Source: Endozoicomonas gorgoniicola (lineage in GTDB: Bacteria; Pseudomonadota; Gammaproteobacteria; Pseudomonadales; Endozoicomonadaceae). Taken from it: a stretch of 64,000 nt of DNA. Below are positions 1 to 8,438 of the stretch, piece by piece. A program made the translations under genes and the position numbers. Each line of letters begins with the position of its first letter. Position 1 is the stretch's first letter. A model generated the notes under the pieces. The model was not told the DNA's origin and searched no databases. It worked only from the letters and a program-made list of their open reading frames with translations. Location of the stretch: the NCBI RefSeq assembly GCF_025562715.2, contig NZ_JAPFCC010000001.1, positions 310,001 through 374,000 of the forward strand. The letters run 5' to 3'.

Positions 1-1
1 T

Positions 2-373
2 GGTGGTTACCCCTGGCTTGGACAGGTTGCTTTGACCGGAGCTGTATATGTTTGCCCGGGACCAGGCAAAATAGCGGCAACCTGGTCTGGATATAAATTT
101 AATCGTGATTATCAGAATCAGCTGAAAACGTTTAATCCTGAGGCATTAAAAGTCCGGAGCGCAGAAGATGACTGGCTGTTGTGTGATGACCTTCAGGAGA
201 AACCCTCTGCTGTGGAAGAAGAACCAGACGTTAATACCTTTGACTGGGTTGAGGATGATGCAAAGGATATAGCAACCCCTGCAACCATGGGTACACCGGA
301 AGCGTTTGAAATGGATGATCTTGCGTCCGGTGAATCCGCGGAAGGGTTTGAATTTGTGAGTCGGCTTGATTGA
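2..373 (+). CDS. C-terminal end of an unknown protein (5' end outside window)
   Basis: The frame is open from the left edge to a TGA at 371, so only about 123 C-terminal residues are visible. A TTG at 32 could serve as a start, but the frame continues upstream without a stop, so a truncated longer gene is more likely. The visible part begins with a Gly/Pro and aromatic-rich stretch and then becomes strongly acidic (many Asp and Glu between residues 50 and 110), with no domain that I recognise. The acidic tail resembles the low-complexity tails of other lineage-specific proteins in this window. Function unknown. Confidence 0.5.
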   Translation, partial: GGYPWLGQVALTGAVYVCPGPGKIAATWSGYKFNRDYQNQLKTFNPEALKVRSAEDDWLLCDDLQEKPSAVEEEPDVNTFDWVEDDAKDIATPATMGTPEAFEMDDLASGESAEGFEFVSRLD

Positions 374-416
374 TTCCTGCGCCGGAATAGAACACCTCAT
401 GCCCTGAGCAGTTTGT

Positions 417-1763
417 TTAAATTTTGGAGATATAAACTTTATCACTGATTTTGTTGGCACCCAGTAGAAGGGTATAGTTGATGATGTATTTAATAACATC
501 ATCAATATTCTGGCTCATCATAATGCCCAGGTGTGGGGAAATGATAATAGCGGCATCCTGAAAAACAAATAAAAACAGACCTCCCTGATTGTAAGGGGAT
601 GTTACGCCTGAATACCTGAAGACAAAGCTTCTGATTCCTTGACTTAATTCCGTATTAATAAAATTAGTCATCCCGTTGCTTATGCCCTGGCTATTCTCAA
701 CACTTTGCTGGTGGCTCTGACCAAGGTGAAAGTAGGGAGCGTTTGTCTGAGGCCCAGGGTTGCTGACGAATCGCTCGATCTGAGCCCTGATTCTTGTGGA
801 ATATTGGTTGAAATTTGCCACGTTGGAATTTCTGGATTTCTCCTGCAGCTGTTGCATCAAAGAGCTATAAACAAAACTGTAATCCCCCATTACCCATGCA
901 AGTGAGTGAGTGGTTTCCACGGGAACAACCAGTGAATGAAGATCCGTCGCTGGCGTCGTAGAAATGAGAGCTGACTGCAAGTAAGTTTGAAACTGCTGCA
1001 TTAAAGTGGCCGCTTGATCTTCAGAGTAAGGGCGGGGAGTCCTATTGCTGATTTCTTCTACGTTTGCCTGCTCTTGCTCTGATTGTGCACTTTCGTAAAT
1101 TATTCCAATGTTCTTATTGATCTCATTTAACAGCTTCGTTTTTCTTTGGGCTTCGGCAAATAGTTCAAGCAGGTTTTGCCAGTCTGTAGTGAAGTATTTG
1201 GCATATTGGTCTCTTGTTATCCTGACCTGGCTGACAGTGGGTGGCTGGTTTCTGCTGTCATCAAACGCTGCAGCGGGTGATCTTTGAGGGGCGGTAAATC
1301 CATAGTACTCTGCGCCGGAGACTACATTCGATGGCCCCTGGCTCCAGGCACTCGTCACAGCTGACAGATGAGCCATATTCCCCGGTGCCGGGGCGGTAGG
1401 CAAACTCACAAATCTGTTTTGATGGTTGTATTGAGGAGGTTGCTGATTGGGGCGTTGAGCTGTCGAGCGAACGGAAATGACTGCATCCGGTTCAATATTC
1501 CCAATAGTCTCAATAGTGATCGTTGCATCTCGAGTTATCAACCGGACATGACCGTCAGATTCTACATCATTACCGGGGTTGAATCGGGAGGGCATGGAGC
1601 TTGTCCCTGTATTCTCTGAATTCTGGCTCATTGATCGAAGCAGCGACTGAGCCTCCTGACATGGGCAGTATTCTGAATCAGAGCGGCACTTATTACAGGT
1701 AGCCTGAACGACCAATGATAACGTGAATAAAAAAATCAGGATAACAGAATGGAAAAGCTTCAT
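417..1763 (-). CDS. Secreted protein of unknown function, 448 aa
   Basis: The first 21 residues (MKLFHSVILIFLFTLSLVVQ) form a typical Sec signal peptide ending near Ala22, followed by a Cys-rich stretch with CNKC and CPC motifs that may be disulphide-bonded after export. The middle is rich in Gln, Ser, Asn and Pro and looks poorly ordered; the last 150 residues are more hydrophobic and may form the folded domain. No known family is recognised. It stands alone between the left-edge gene and a Tim44-domain gene. Together with the genes at 36026, 44788, 45830 and 56862 it belongs to a set of exported ORFans in this window. Exported location is well supported; function is unknown. Confidence 0.75.
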   Translation of the reverse strand: MKLFHSVILIFLFTLSLVVQATCNKCRSDSEYCPCQEAQSLLRSMSQNSENTGTSSMPSRFNPGNDVESDGHVRLITRDATITIETIGNIEPDAVISVRSTAQRPNQQPPQYNHQNRFVSLPTAPAPGNMAHLSAVTSAWSQGPSNVVSGAEYYGFTAPQRSPAAAFDDSRNQPPTVSQVRITRDQYAKYFTTDWQNLLELFAEAQRKTKLLNEINKNIGIIYESAQSEQEQANVEEISNRTPRPYSEDQAATLMQQFQTYLQSALISTTPATDLHSLVVPVETTHSLAWVMGDYSFVYSSLMQQLQEKSRNSNVANFNQYSTRIRAQIERFVSNPGPQTNAPYFHLGQSHQQSVENSQGISNGMTNFINTELSQGIRSFVFRYSGVTSPYNQGGLFLFVFQDAAIIISPHLGIMMSQNIDDVIKYIINYTLLLGANKISDKVYISKI

Positions 1764-2021
1764 ATTCCTGAAAACATCCTCTTCTTTTTGGTTAGGTGAA
1801 TTAGGGCTGCAAGGAAGTGTAGGCTAGTCGAATTAATTGTGGTGAATAGTTTTTTATTGGGGGCTGGCGTAATACCTGTCGAGGCAAAGCAAAGAGGGCA
1901 AATGTTTCGGGTCAAGCGTGTCGGGTCAAGTGCGTCGTGCTGACAGGATTTTGATACCTTTGCGGGTTGAAATATTCATTCATACCCATAGGATAGGAAG
2001 ACCACAAGAGGTAGATAGTGA

Positions 2022-2984
2022 ATGAAAAAACTTGCTTCGCTGATGGCCATGTTAATGGTGTTCAGCCTTGCCTTTACGGCTCCTGAAGCTGAAGCCAAGC
2101 GTTTTGGTGGCGGCAAAAGCTTTGGGCGCTCGTTTAAAACGGCACCGGCCCCCAAAAAACCGGCTTTTCAGCAGAATCGTGCCGACCGGCAACAACAGAA
2201 TACCAACAGCACTCAGCAGAAAAACAGTCGTAAAGGAATGCTTGGCGGTTTGCTGGGTGGCTTACTGGCTGGCGGGCTGATTGCTTCCCTGTTGGGTGGT
2301 GGTGCTTTTGGCGGCATCGGGATTATGGATATTCTGATACTGGGGCTTCTCGCTTTCGTACTGTTTAAAGTATTCCGCAGTATGAACCGTGCGAAAGCTA
2401 TGGCGGGCAACCACTCGGGTGCTTCCCGTCAAGACCAGCCTTTCGGTCAGAGCACCCAGAACTACCGCGATCAGCTGCAGGACCTGTTCAACAAGGACAC
2501 CCCCGCAGAGTCTCGTGATGCTGGCTTTAACGATGCCCCTTCAAGCCCTGTCCCTTCCGGGGGAGCCAATCCAGAGGCTCAAACGGGTTTTGGTGCCAGC
2601 GATGTGCCTATGAATGTGCCGTCGGATTTCAACCTGAATGCTTTCCTGAATGGCGCCCGCGATCACTACCGAACTCTGCAGGAAGCCTGGAACCGAAGTG
2701 ATTTCAGAACCATGCAGGAGTACCTTGATCCGGAACTGTTTAAACAGATGAAACCGGTTCGTGAACAGTTGCAGGGTGACCAGCATACGGAAGTGATGTT
2801 TGTTGATGCCGAAATGGTGCGTGCCGATTACACGGCGACGGTAGCCCAGATCAGCATTCGTTTTACCGGTAAATACCGGGATACGGTTGAAGGTATGGAA
2901 GAAGATATTACCGATATCTGGCACCTTGAGCGTGACCTGACCCGGCAGAATGCTCCCTGGCGGATTATCGGGATTGAGTCCTGA
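2022..2984 (+). CDS. Tim44-like domain membrane protein
   Basis: A signal-peptide-like N terminus ends around residue 25 (Ala-Glu-Ala). A basic Gly/Arg/Lys/Gln-rich stretch follows (about 26-70), then a very Gly/Leu-rich double hydrophobic segment (about 72-115) with GxxxG spacing, and a C-terminal Tim44/mL45-type alpha+beta domain (about 198-318). Bacterial proteins of this arrangement are widespread inner-membrane proteins with a periplasmic or cytoplasmic Tim44-like domain; their precise role is not settled. In mitochondria the domain tethers the import motor to the membrane. The ATG at 2022 follows an AAGAGG ribosome site at 2006-2011. The gene is monocistronic and ends just before a strong hairpin. 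Confidence 0.85.
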   Translation: MKKLASLMAMLMVFSLAFTAPEAEAKRFGGGKSFGRSFKTAPAPKKPAFQQNRADRQQQNTNSTQQKNSRKGMLGGLLGGLLAGGLIASLLGGGAFGGIGIMDILILGLLAFVLFKVFRSMNRAKAMAGNHSGASRQDQPFGQSTQNYRDQLQDLFNKDTPAESRDAGFNDAPSSPVPSGGANPEAQTGFGASDVPMNVPSDFNLNAFLNGARDHYRTLQEAWNRSDFRTMQEYLDPELFKQMKPVREQLQGDQHTEVMFVDAEMVRADYTATVAQISIRFTGKYRDTVEGMEEDITDIWHLERDLTRQNAPWRIIGIES

Positions 2985-3006
2985 TCGTCTTTCATTGCGT
3001 TTAATT

Positions 3007-3042
3007 GCAGGTTGGGTCGAGCTATCGCTCTGCCCAACCTGC
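3007..3042. terminator. Hairpin between convergent genes
   Basis: GCAGGTTGGG at 3007-3016 pairs perfectly with CCCAACCTGC at 3033-3042, with a second inner pairing in the loop. It lies just downstream of the Tim44-domain gene and overlaps the last codons of the convergent gene ending at 3022. The T-tract is weak, so it could be a bidirectional terminator or a transcript-end stabiliser. Confidence 0.55.
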
Positions 3043-5949
3043 AAGTTGTTTTGAGTAGCGATTCAGACTGCTCGCCAGCTCCTGTAAATCCCTCCGTGAC
3101 TGTTGTTCAATGCCTGATGTTTTTAACCAGTGATCAATCATTGCTGCATTAAGTCTGGCACCATTCGGACACTGTTCACAAACAGAGACCAGCGCTCTTG
3201 CCTGTTCAAAGGCTTTTACCCGTTTTCGGGCAAACAGTTTATAGAGCAGTCTTGGCCTGAGCGTACTATCCATTTTCTTCAACAGGTGCGTTAACGCTTC
3301 AGGTACTTTTTTAACATCGGCCATTTTTCGCTGACCGGCTGGCGTAGTCTGATGTTCAGCTGTTTCCAGTACCTGATGCAAAGGATTCAGGATAGTGACT
3401 GCCTGCTCCGGTTTTATCTGCTTATTCGATACCATGGTTATTAAATTTTCTGCGACCTTACAGGTGTCGGCTGACAGGTTGGCAAGAGGGCTTTTCTCCA
3501 ACTCTTTGGTAAAGGATTTCAGACTGGCCAGGTGCGTCTGTAATGCCTTTAACTTTTTTCGTCGTTTAGCGTGCTGTGTCTGCAACTGGTTTTCTAGTCC
3601 ATGTAAAGCGCTTGTGACCTGACTGACGCCTGCATTGATCTGTTCTCTGACCTGAACCTGAGAATCAATGGTTTCCTTGTTTTCCTGAGCCAGCTGACCC
3701 GCTTTGTGGTACAGATTGAAATCTTTCAGAAAAACAGCTTTATAGTCATTGAGCAGCTCGGGTGGAAGGGGTAAAACCTCCCAGCTTCTGGTTAACTGAT
3801 CAAAGTGAACCCTGTCGTCAGTGAGCGATTTTCTGAATGCTTCCGCAAAGGTTTTTTGCGGATCAGTGGTGCTGTTCAAAAATGCCCTGAAGTCTTTGTC
3901 GTTCAGGGTTTCTGGTGTGAGCGTTATCGCCACTTTGCTGGCTATTGCGTCTTTTTTGCCTTCAACCGGGGTTAAAGTGACTTTAGCAATACCCTGTAAT
4001 GCCTGGTTTAAGTCTTTTTCAAAAAGCTCAGGTGTTGGCTTTTCAGATGCGAATATCTTTTGTAATTGTGTTGTTAACGATGTACGCAAAATGTCTGTTA
4101 ATTCTTCAAAACGTTTGGCAGACGTTTTTTCGGCATGCTCCTTAATGGAGTCAGGATATTCGCTCATCAGATAAATCAGGGCATCCCTGCCTTTCTCTAT
4201 GCCATCCACTTCAAAATCCATCTTCACGGTTTCCAGGCCTCTGACTGCATGTTGCACCTCTTCAAACAGAGTTATGTCCCAGTCATAGAGTGATTGCGAA
4301 ATAGCGTGTATTTCTTCGAACGTTTTTGCTTCGTTCAGTATCCGGGACAAAAAATCAGGGGATGAAAAATTCTCAGAAGCGACTTTAATCAGTGCTGAAG
4401 AACGTTTTAATGCATCCTGCTCCCTGCGCCCTTCAAGAAACTCTGCCATGGAAGAAAACAGCTTTCTGGAGACTTCGCTTGAGACCAACTCTGGTTCCCT
4501 GGCTAAAAATGCACGACAGACAGGGTTTAGCAGGTGAAGAAAATGAGGGGCTGATTTGGGGCTGGTGGTCAGAACGGGCAGAATACGCTCTGGCAGGGTT
4601 TGTTCCAGCTGCTGTAAATAACTCAGTTCCTGATCCGCTTTTTCAATAGCCTGCATCCACTTTACAGTAAACTCAGGATCTTCAGTGGTTTTGACATGGC
4701 CTGACAATGACGTCAGTGCTTTCAGGGCGTCTTCACAGAGTTCAGGTGCCTGCTGCTCCTGAAGCCGGCTCTTTTCCAGGGTTAGTTTCAGTATCGGTTC
4801 CAGACGGCTGAAGTGCTGCAGGTTTTTCGCCAGAAAGTGATGGAGTTGCTGCTGCGCTTTCAGGCGCAATTCCGGGTTGTCAGCCTGGTCAATTGCGGCG
4901 ACTATGGCCTTCAGCCTGGGGTTTTTGATCCGGGCGGCAACCCAGGCATCAAACTTTCCGTTTTTCACGCTTTCAATTCTTACGACCATGTCCCGACATT
5001 GCTCAAACAGCCGGGTGGCCGTTGACTGGTTTGAAGGGATGTCTTTTTTGTCGATTGTCTTAAGAGCGAGAGACTGCAATTTCTCAAACGCGCTATTGAA
5101 AACGCTCTGGTAGGTTGCCAGAGCCTCTGCATCCTCATCAGACGCCTGAGCTTCCTGTATCCATTGGGGCAGGAGCGTCAGCAGTCTGCCAAGCTCTTTA
5201 ACCGAGCTGTCCAGCGTTGCTTTAAACGCTTTGGCTGTTGACTGTTTTACGTTCTGTGTCAGGGTTGCCAGTAGTTGTTCCGGGTTTTCAGAAGGTGGAT
5301 CGCCGGGCAGCGGGGTTGTGTCCGGTAGAGTGGATGTTGTTGATTCCTGTTTTGGTTCAGGCAGGGTCGTTGAGTCGTTTAATTGCGCTTTGGTTTCTGA
5401 GATGACGCCTGTTGCCTTTGACATCAGGGTTCTGAGCTGAGCCATGCTGGCGTGCTGATTTTTTTTCCCAAACTGCCATTGCATCGACGCCTCTAATTCG
5501 TTCAGTTCGTCCAGTATGGGGGATAGCGCATTGTTGCGTACCATCACTTCGTCAGCGTTTTGCTTCTCGATACGGCCTTCGACAACCAGATGCGCAACTC
5601 GCTGTCTGTAGTGATTGAACAAGGTACTAAGACTGTTTCTGATGGTGTTGACAGCTTGCTTTAACCGGGAGCGTGGTATGACTGATTCTGACTTGCCGGA
5701 CAGGTCTGCCACGATGTCAAAATACCGGTTTTCTATTTCCAGAACCTCTATGTCCCAGTCATCCAGGGAGCGGTTTGCTGTATGGTCTGCCTCCGGGGAC
5801 ATGTACTGGGGATTGTCACTGTGGGGATGGACAGAACGACCTTCGCCTGATACCTGAAATACGCCCTCCGGGGCGGCTTGTGATTCCTTGCCATCTTTTA
5901 TCGAAGGCTTGGGGGTGGAGGAAGATCTTCCAGCAGAAGGTATCGACAT
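3022..5949 (-). CDS. Large helical protein of unknown function, 975 aa
   Basis: No signal peptide is visible. The first 60 residues are rich in Ser, Pro and His (MSIPSAGRSSSTPKPS), as in many translocated proteins, and the rest is almost entirely amphipathic helix with frequent Leu, Gln, Glu and Lys. A coiled-coil-prone stretch lies around 780-850. A Pro/Thr-rich linker occurs near 190-225. No catalytic motif was recognised. A disordered Ser-rich N terminus followed by a long helical body is compatible with a type III or similar secreted effector, but that is inference from composition only. It is convergent with the Tim44-domain gene and divergent from rlmF. Confidence 0.7.
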   Translation of the reverse strand: MSIPSAGRSSSTPKPSIKDGKESQAAPEGVFQVSGEGRSVHPHSDNPQYMSPEADHTANRSLDDWDIEVLEIENRYFDIVADLSGKSESVIPRSRLKQAVNTIRNSLSTLFNHYRQRVAHLVVEGRIEKQNADEVMVRNNALSPILDELNELEASMQWQFGKKNQHASMAQLRTLMSKATGVISETKAQLNDSTTLPEPKQESTTSTLPDTTPLPGDPPSENPEQLLATLTQNVKQSTAKAFKATLDSSVKELGRLLTLLPQWIQEAQASDEDAEALATYQSVFNSAFEKLQSLALKTIDKKDIPSNQSTATRLFEQCRDMVVRIESVKNGKFDAWVAARIKNPRLKAIVAAIDQADNPELRLKAQQQLHHFLAKNLQHFSRLEPILKLTLEKSRLQEQQAPELCEDALKALTSLSGHVKTTEDPEFTVKWMQAIEKADQELSYLQQLEQTLPERILPVLTTSPKSAPHFLHLLNPVCRAFLAREPELVSSEVSRKLFSSMAEFLEGRREQDALKRSSALIKVASENFSSPDFLSRILNEAKTFEEIHAISQSLYDWDITLFEEVQHAVRGLETVKMDFEVDGIEKGRDALIYLMSEYPDSIKEHAEKTSAKRFEELTDILRTSLTTQLQKIFASEKPTPELFEKDLNQALQGIAKVTLTPVEGKKDAIASKVAITLTPETLNDKDFRAFLNSTTDPQKTFAEAFRKSLTDDRVHFDQLTRSWEVLPLPPELLNDYKAVFLKDFNLYHKAGQLAQENKETIDSQVQVREQINAGVSQVTSALHGLENQLQTQHAKRRKKLKALQTHLASLKSFTKELEKSPLANLSADTCKVAENLITMVSNKQIKPEQAVTILNPLHQVLETAEHQTTPAGQRKMADVKKVPEALTHLLKKMDSTLRPRLLYKLFARKRVKAFEQARALVSVCEQCPNGARLNAAMIDHWLKTSGIEQQSRRDLQELASSLNRYSKQLAGWAER

Positions 5950-6073
5950 GGTGACATTCCAGAGGTTGGTTTTTATTGTTCTTTATGATTGTCGGCAGAC
6001 CGCTTTGATTTCGGATATTCTCAGGCGTATTTCATCTAAACTTCAGCTTGTTTTAGTTTGATTGGTCATTATT

Positions 6074-7030
6074 ATGTCTGGTAACCACTCAGCCACTCAG
6101 CTTCACCCCCGCAATATTCATCAGGGTTGCTACAACTTTGACGATCTCTGCTCCATTCATCCGGAGCTTGAAGCCTTTGTTAAAGCGGACCCCAGTGGGG
6201 ATAAAACCATTAATTTCTCTGATCAACAGGCGGTGGTCTGCCTGAATCAGGCACTATTGAAACAGCATTACCAGATTCAGCACTGGTCGATTCCATCGAA
6301 TTACCCCTGTCCCCCCATTCCCGGCCGGGCAGACTATATCCATTATGCGGCCGACCTTCTGAAGTCGGTGAAACTGGGTAAAACCCCGGTAAAGGTTCTG
6401 GATATTGGCACCGGCGCTAACCTGATTTACCCCATTATTGGCAGTCAGGTCTATGGCTGGCACTTTGTTGCCAGTGATATTGACCCGGTCTCGGTTGAGT
6501 CGGCAAAGACGATTGTTAACAGCAATAGCAACCTGTCAGACAAGGTGGATGTTGTCCTGCAAAACAACAGTCAGCACTTTTTTAAAAACATCATTAAGAA
6601 AACGGACCAGTTTGCCCTGACCCTGTGTAACCCGCCTTTCTACGCTTCTAAAAAAGAAGCGGAAGCAGACACACTACGGGAATGGAAAAACCTGAAAAAT
6701 TCAGAGGTCGAGCGTGGCAGCCAAATGCAGGTTGACAGCGAAAAACAGCTTAACTTTGGTGGGCAAAGCAATGAGCTATGGTGTGATGGGGGTGAGATTC
6801 GCTTTCTGAAAGATATGGTGAAAGAGAGTGCTGAATTTGCCGAGCAGGTGTTCTGGTTTACCAGTCTGGTGTCTGAAAAAGACAACATTACCCCTTTACG
6901 TCAAATGCTGGTAGATGTGGGTGCCATGCAGGTGAAATTGAGGGCGACGAGCCAGGGGCAAAAGATCAGCCTTATGCTGGCATGGAGTTTTATGATGGTT
7001 GAGGAACACCGTAACCCTGAGTCGCTTTAA
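6074..7030 (+). CDS. rlmF: 23S rRNA (adenine-1618-N6)-methyltransferase RlmF
   Basis: RlmF (YbiN) methylates N6 of A1618 in 23S rRNA using S-adenosylmethionine. The sequence shows the family's N-terminal HPRNIHQGCYNF-like block, a SAM-binding motif I (LDIGTGANLIYP, about residues 113-124) and the catalytic LCNPPF motif at about residue 185, typical of adenine-N6 methyltransferases. I place the start at the ATG at 6074, not the upstream TTG at 6062, because homologues begin close to the conserved block. The length of 318 aa fits the family. The gene is monocistronic and followed at once by a long hairpin. Confidence 0.93.
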   Translation: MSGNHSATQLHPRNIHQGCYNFDDLCSIHPELEAFVKADPSGDKTINFSDQQAVVCLNQALLKQHYQIQHWSIPSNYPCPPIPGRADYIHYAADLLKSVKLGKTPVKVLDIGTGANLIYPIIGSQVYGWHFVASDIDPVSVESAKTIVNSNSNLSDKVDVVLQNNSQHFFKNIIKKTDQFALTLCNPPFYASKKEAEADTLREWKNLKNSEVERGSQMQVDSEKQLNFGGQSNELWCDGGEIRFLKDMVKESAEFAEQVFWFTSLVSEKDNITPLRQMLVDVGAMQVKLRATSQGQKISLMLAWSFMMVEEHRNPESL

Positions 7031-7033
7031 TCG

Positions 7034-7069
7034 GAACACACGCGCCTGTTGAGCTGGGCGCGTGTGTTC
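7034..7069 (+). terminator. Strong hairpin after rlmF
   Basis: GAACACACGCGCC at 7034-7046 pairs with GGCGCGTGTGTTC at 7057-7069, a 13-bp perfect stem with a 10-nt loop, starting three bases after the rlmF stop codon. There is no T-tract, so it may act as a transcript-end stabiliser or need help to terminate. Confidence 0.6.
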
Positions 7070-7101
7070 GCAAAGCTCAAGTGTCCCAGTCACCGTAAAA
7101 G

Positions 7102-7135
7102 TTCCCACTGTGGAACTGTGGGGGAGGATGTCAAC
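7102..7135. repeat. IS200/IS605-like terminal hairpin remnant
   Basis: A short hairpin (CCCAC paired with GTGGG) runs directly into GGGGGAGGATGTCAA. The same hairpin-plus-GGAGGATGTCAA arrangement recurs at 29616-29650. It resembles the subterminal hairpins at the ends of IS200/IS605 elements, whose ends often read GACATCCTCC on the other strand. No transposase is nearby, so at most this is a solo end. Confidence 0.3.
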
Positions 7136-7154
7136 TAAACTATACTGTTGACCC

Positions 7155-7250
7155 AGTGACGCAGGGTGCCTGTTTGATGTGTAAGTTATCAGGCTGAGAT
7201 CATACCTGTTGAACCTGATCCGGTTAGTACCGGCGTAGGGACAGTCGAGA
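7155..7250 (+). promoter_or_regulatory. TPP riboswitch (THI element)
   Basis: The conserved parts of the thiamine-pyrophosphate riboswitch occur in order: CAGGGTGCC at 7162-7170, GGCTGAGATCATACC at 7192-7206, GAACCTGATC at 7211-7220 and the 3' block CCGGCGTAGGGA at 7230-7241. The CTGAGA and GAACCTGAT blocks contact the pyrimidine and pyrophosphate parts of TPP in known examples. It sits 75-80 bases ahead of the Thi5-like gene, so that gene should be switched off when TPP is plentiful. The mechanism (terminator or ribosome-site occlusion) is not obvious from the spacer. Confidence 0.93.
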
Positions 7251-7323
7251 TGTCGCCAGCTTGTTTATTCAGCTCTCCCAGATGCGTTGCTATTCCGTTC
7301 ATATTTATATTGGAAATTAACGC

Positions 7324-8307
7324 ATGTCAGATATTGTTATCTCAAAAACAGACAACTCCAGACTTTCCCTGTTGCTGAACTGGTACGCCAACCCCTACCA
7401 CACTCCTATTTTTATGGCACATTATCTGGGGTTTTATGAAGAAGAAGGGCTTTCGCCTGCCATCATGGAAACCACCGACCCTTCTGATGTAACAGACATA
7501 ATTGGTCAGAACAAAGTGGATATTGCCCTCAAGGCGATGATTCATACCTATGCGGCCAGGGCTAAAGGGTACAAAGTGGTCTCAACCGGCACACTGTTCC
7601 ATGAGCCGCCAACAGGCATTATCTTTTTGAAGTCCAGTGGCATCAATGGCTTTGAAGATATCCGGGGTAAAAGGATTGGGTATATTGGGCGCTTTGGGAA
7701 AATTATCATTGATGATCTGGCCCGGCGGGCAGGCATTGAACCGAATGCCTATGAAACCGTTCGGGTTGGAATGAATATGACCGACGCCATTCTGCAGAAC
7801 CAGGTGGATGCCGGCATGGGAATAGGCTGTTTTCAACAGGTGGAACTGGAACAGGTCAGTGGGCAGGAAACCGGAATCCTTCGGGTGGATGAGCTGGCTG
7901 GTCTGGGTTGCTGTTGTTTCTGCAGCATTCTGTTTCTGGTCAATGAAGAATACCTTGTGAATCATAAGGACGAGGTTCGCCGCTTTATGAAGGCAACCCA
8001 GCACGGTGTTCAGTGGACGCTGGAAAATCCGGAAAAAGCCTGGGACCTGCTGTGCCAGAACATTCCCCGCTTAAGAAACGACACTTTCCGCAAGATATAC
8101 ATCAGCTGTCTTCCTTATTTTTCAAGGGATCTGGTCAATGTTGACCGCGACTGGGATAAGGTGGGTCGTTATGCGCAGGAACTGGGCATTACCGATGAGT
8201 CCATGCAGGCTGACAGCTGTTACAGCAATGAGTATCTGCCGGAAAGGCCCTATGCCGCTTTCCAGCCTGTGGATGGCAGTTACCTTTCTGAGGTGAGAGC
8301 TTCCTGA
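7324..8307 (+). CDS. Thi5/NMT1-type HMP-P synthase (thiamine pyrimidine synthesis)
   Basis: This 327-aa protein matches fungal Thi5/NMT1 along its whole length, not only the periplasmic ThiY-type binding-protein fold. In yeast Thi5 one active-site His (His66) and the PLP bound to Lys62 are consumed to build hydroxymethylpyrimidine phosphate in an iron-dependent single-turnover reaction. Here N19-W20, K70 and H74 (in LKAMIHT) occupy the equivalent places, and the iron-associated CCCFC motif is at 196-200. There is no signal peptide, so it should be cytoplasmic, and no ABC permease or ATPase gene flanks it, which argues against a transporter component. A TPP riboswitch precedes it and a terminator follows, making a one-gene thiamine regulon. 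A Thi5 homologue is known in Legionella. Enzymatic activity here is inferred. Confidence 0.85.
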   Translation: MSDIVISKTDNSRLSLLLNWYANPYHTPIFMAHYLGFYEEEGLSPAIMETTDPSDVTDIIGQNKVDIALKAMIHTYAARAKGYKVVSTGTLFHEPPTGIIFLKSSGINGFEDIRGKRIGYIGRFGKIIIDDLARRAGIEPNAYETVRVGMNMTDAILQNQVDAGMGIGCFQQVELEQVSGQETGILRVDELAGLGCCCFCSILFLVNEEYLVNHKDEVRRFMKATQHGVQWTLENPEKAWDLLCQNIPRLRNDTFRKIYISCLPYFSRDLVNVDRDWDKVGRYAQELGITDESMQADSCYSNEYLPERPYAAFQPVDGSYLSEVRAS

Positions 8308-8341
8308 TCCTTTCTGTTCTTTACTCTCTGCTTTTAACATT

Positions 8342-8368
8342 GGAAGCCTGTTAGCAGGCTTCCTTCCT
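8342..8368 (+). terminator. Rho-independent terminator of the Thi5-like gene
   Basis: GGAAGCCTG at 8342-8350 pairs with CAGGCTTCC at 8355-8363 around a TTAG loop, followed by a short T/C-rich run. It closes the riboswitch-controlled transcription unit. Confidence 0.75.
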
Positions 8369-8438
8369 TCGAACAGGCTTTCCTGCCCTTAACCCTGTTT
8401 CTCAAGCAGCGCAGTGGCAGGCTGGAAATAATTGTTCT

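Noticed and set aside
7324..8307. Ordinary ABC-transporter binding protein for thiamine precursors (ThiY)
   Set aside because: No signal peptide or lipobox, no transporter genes nearby, and the catalytic His and CCCFC motif of Thi5 are present.
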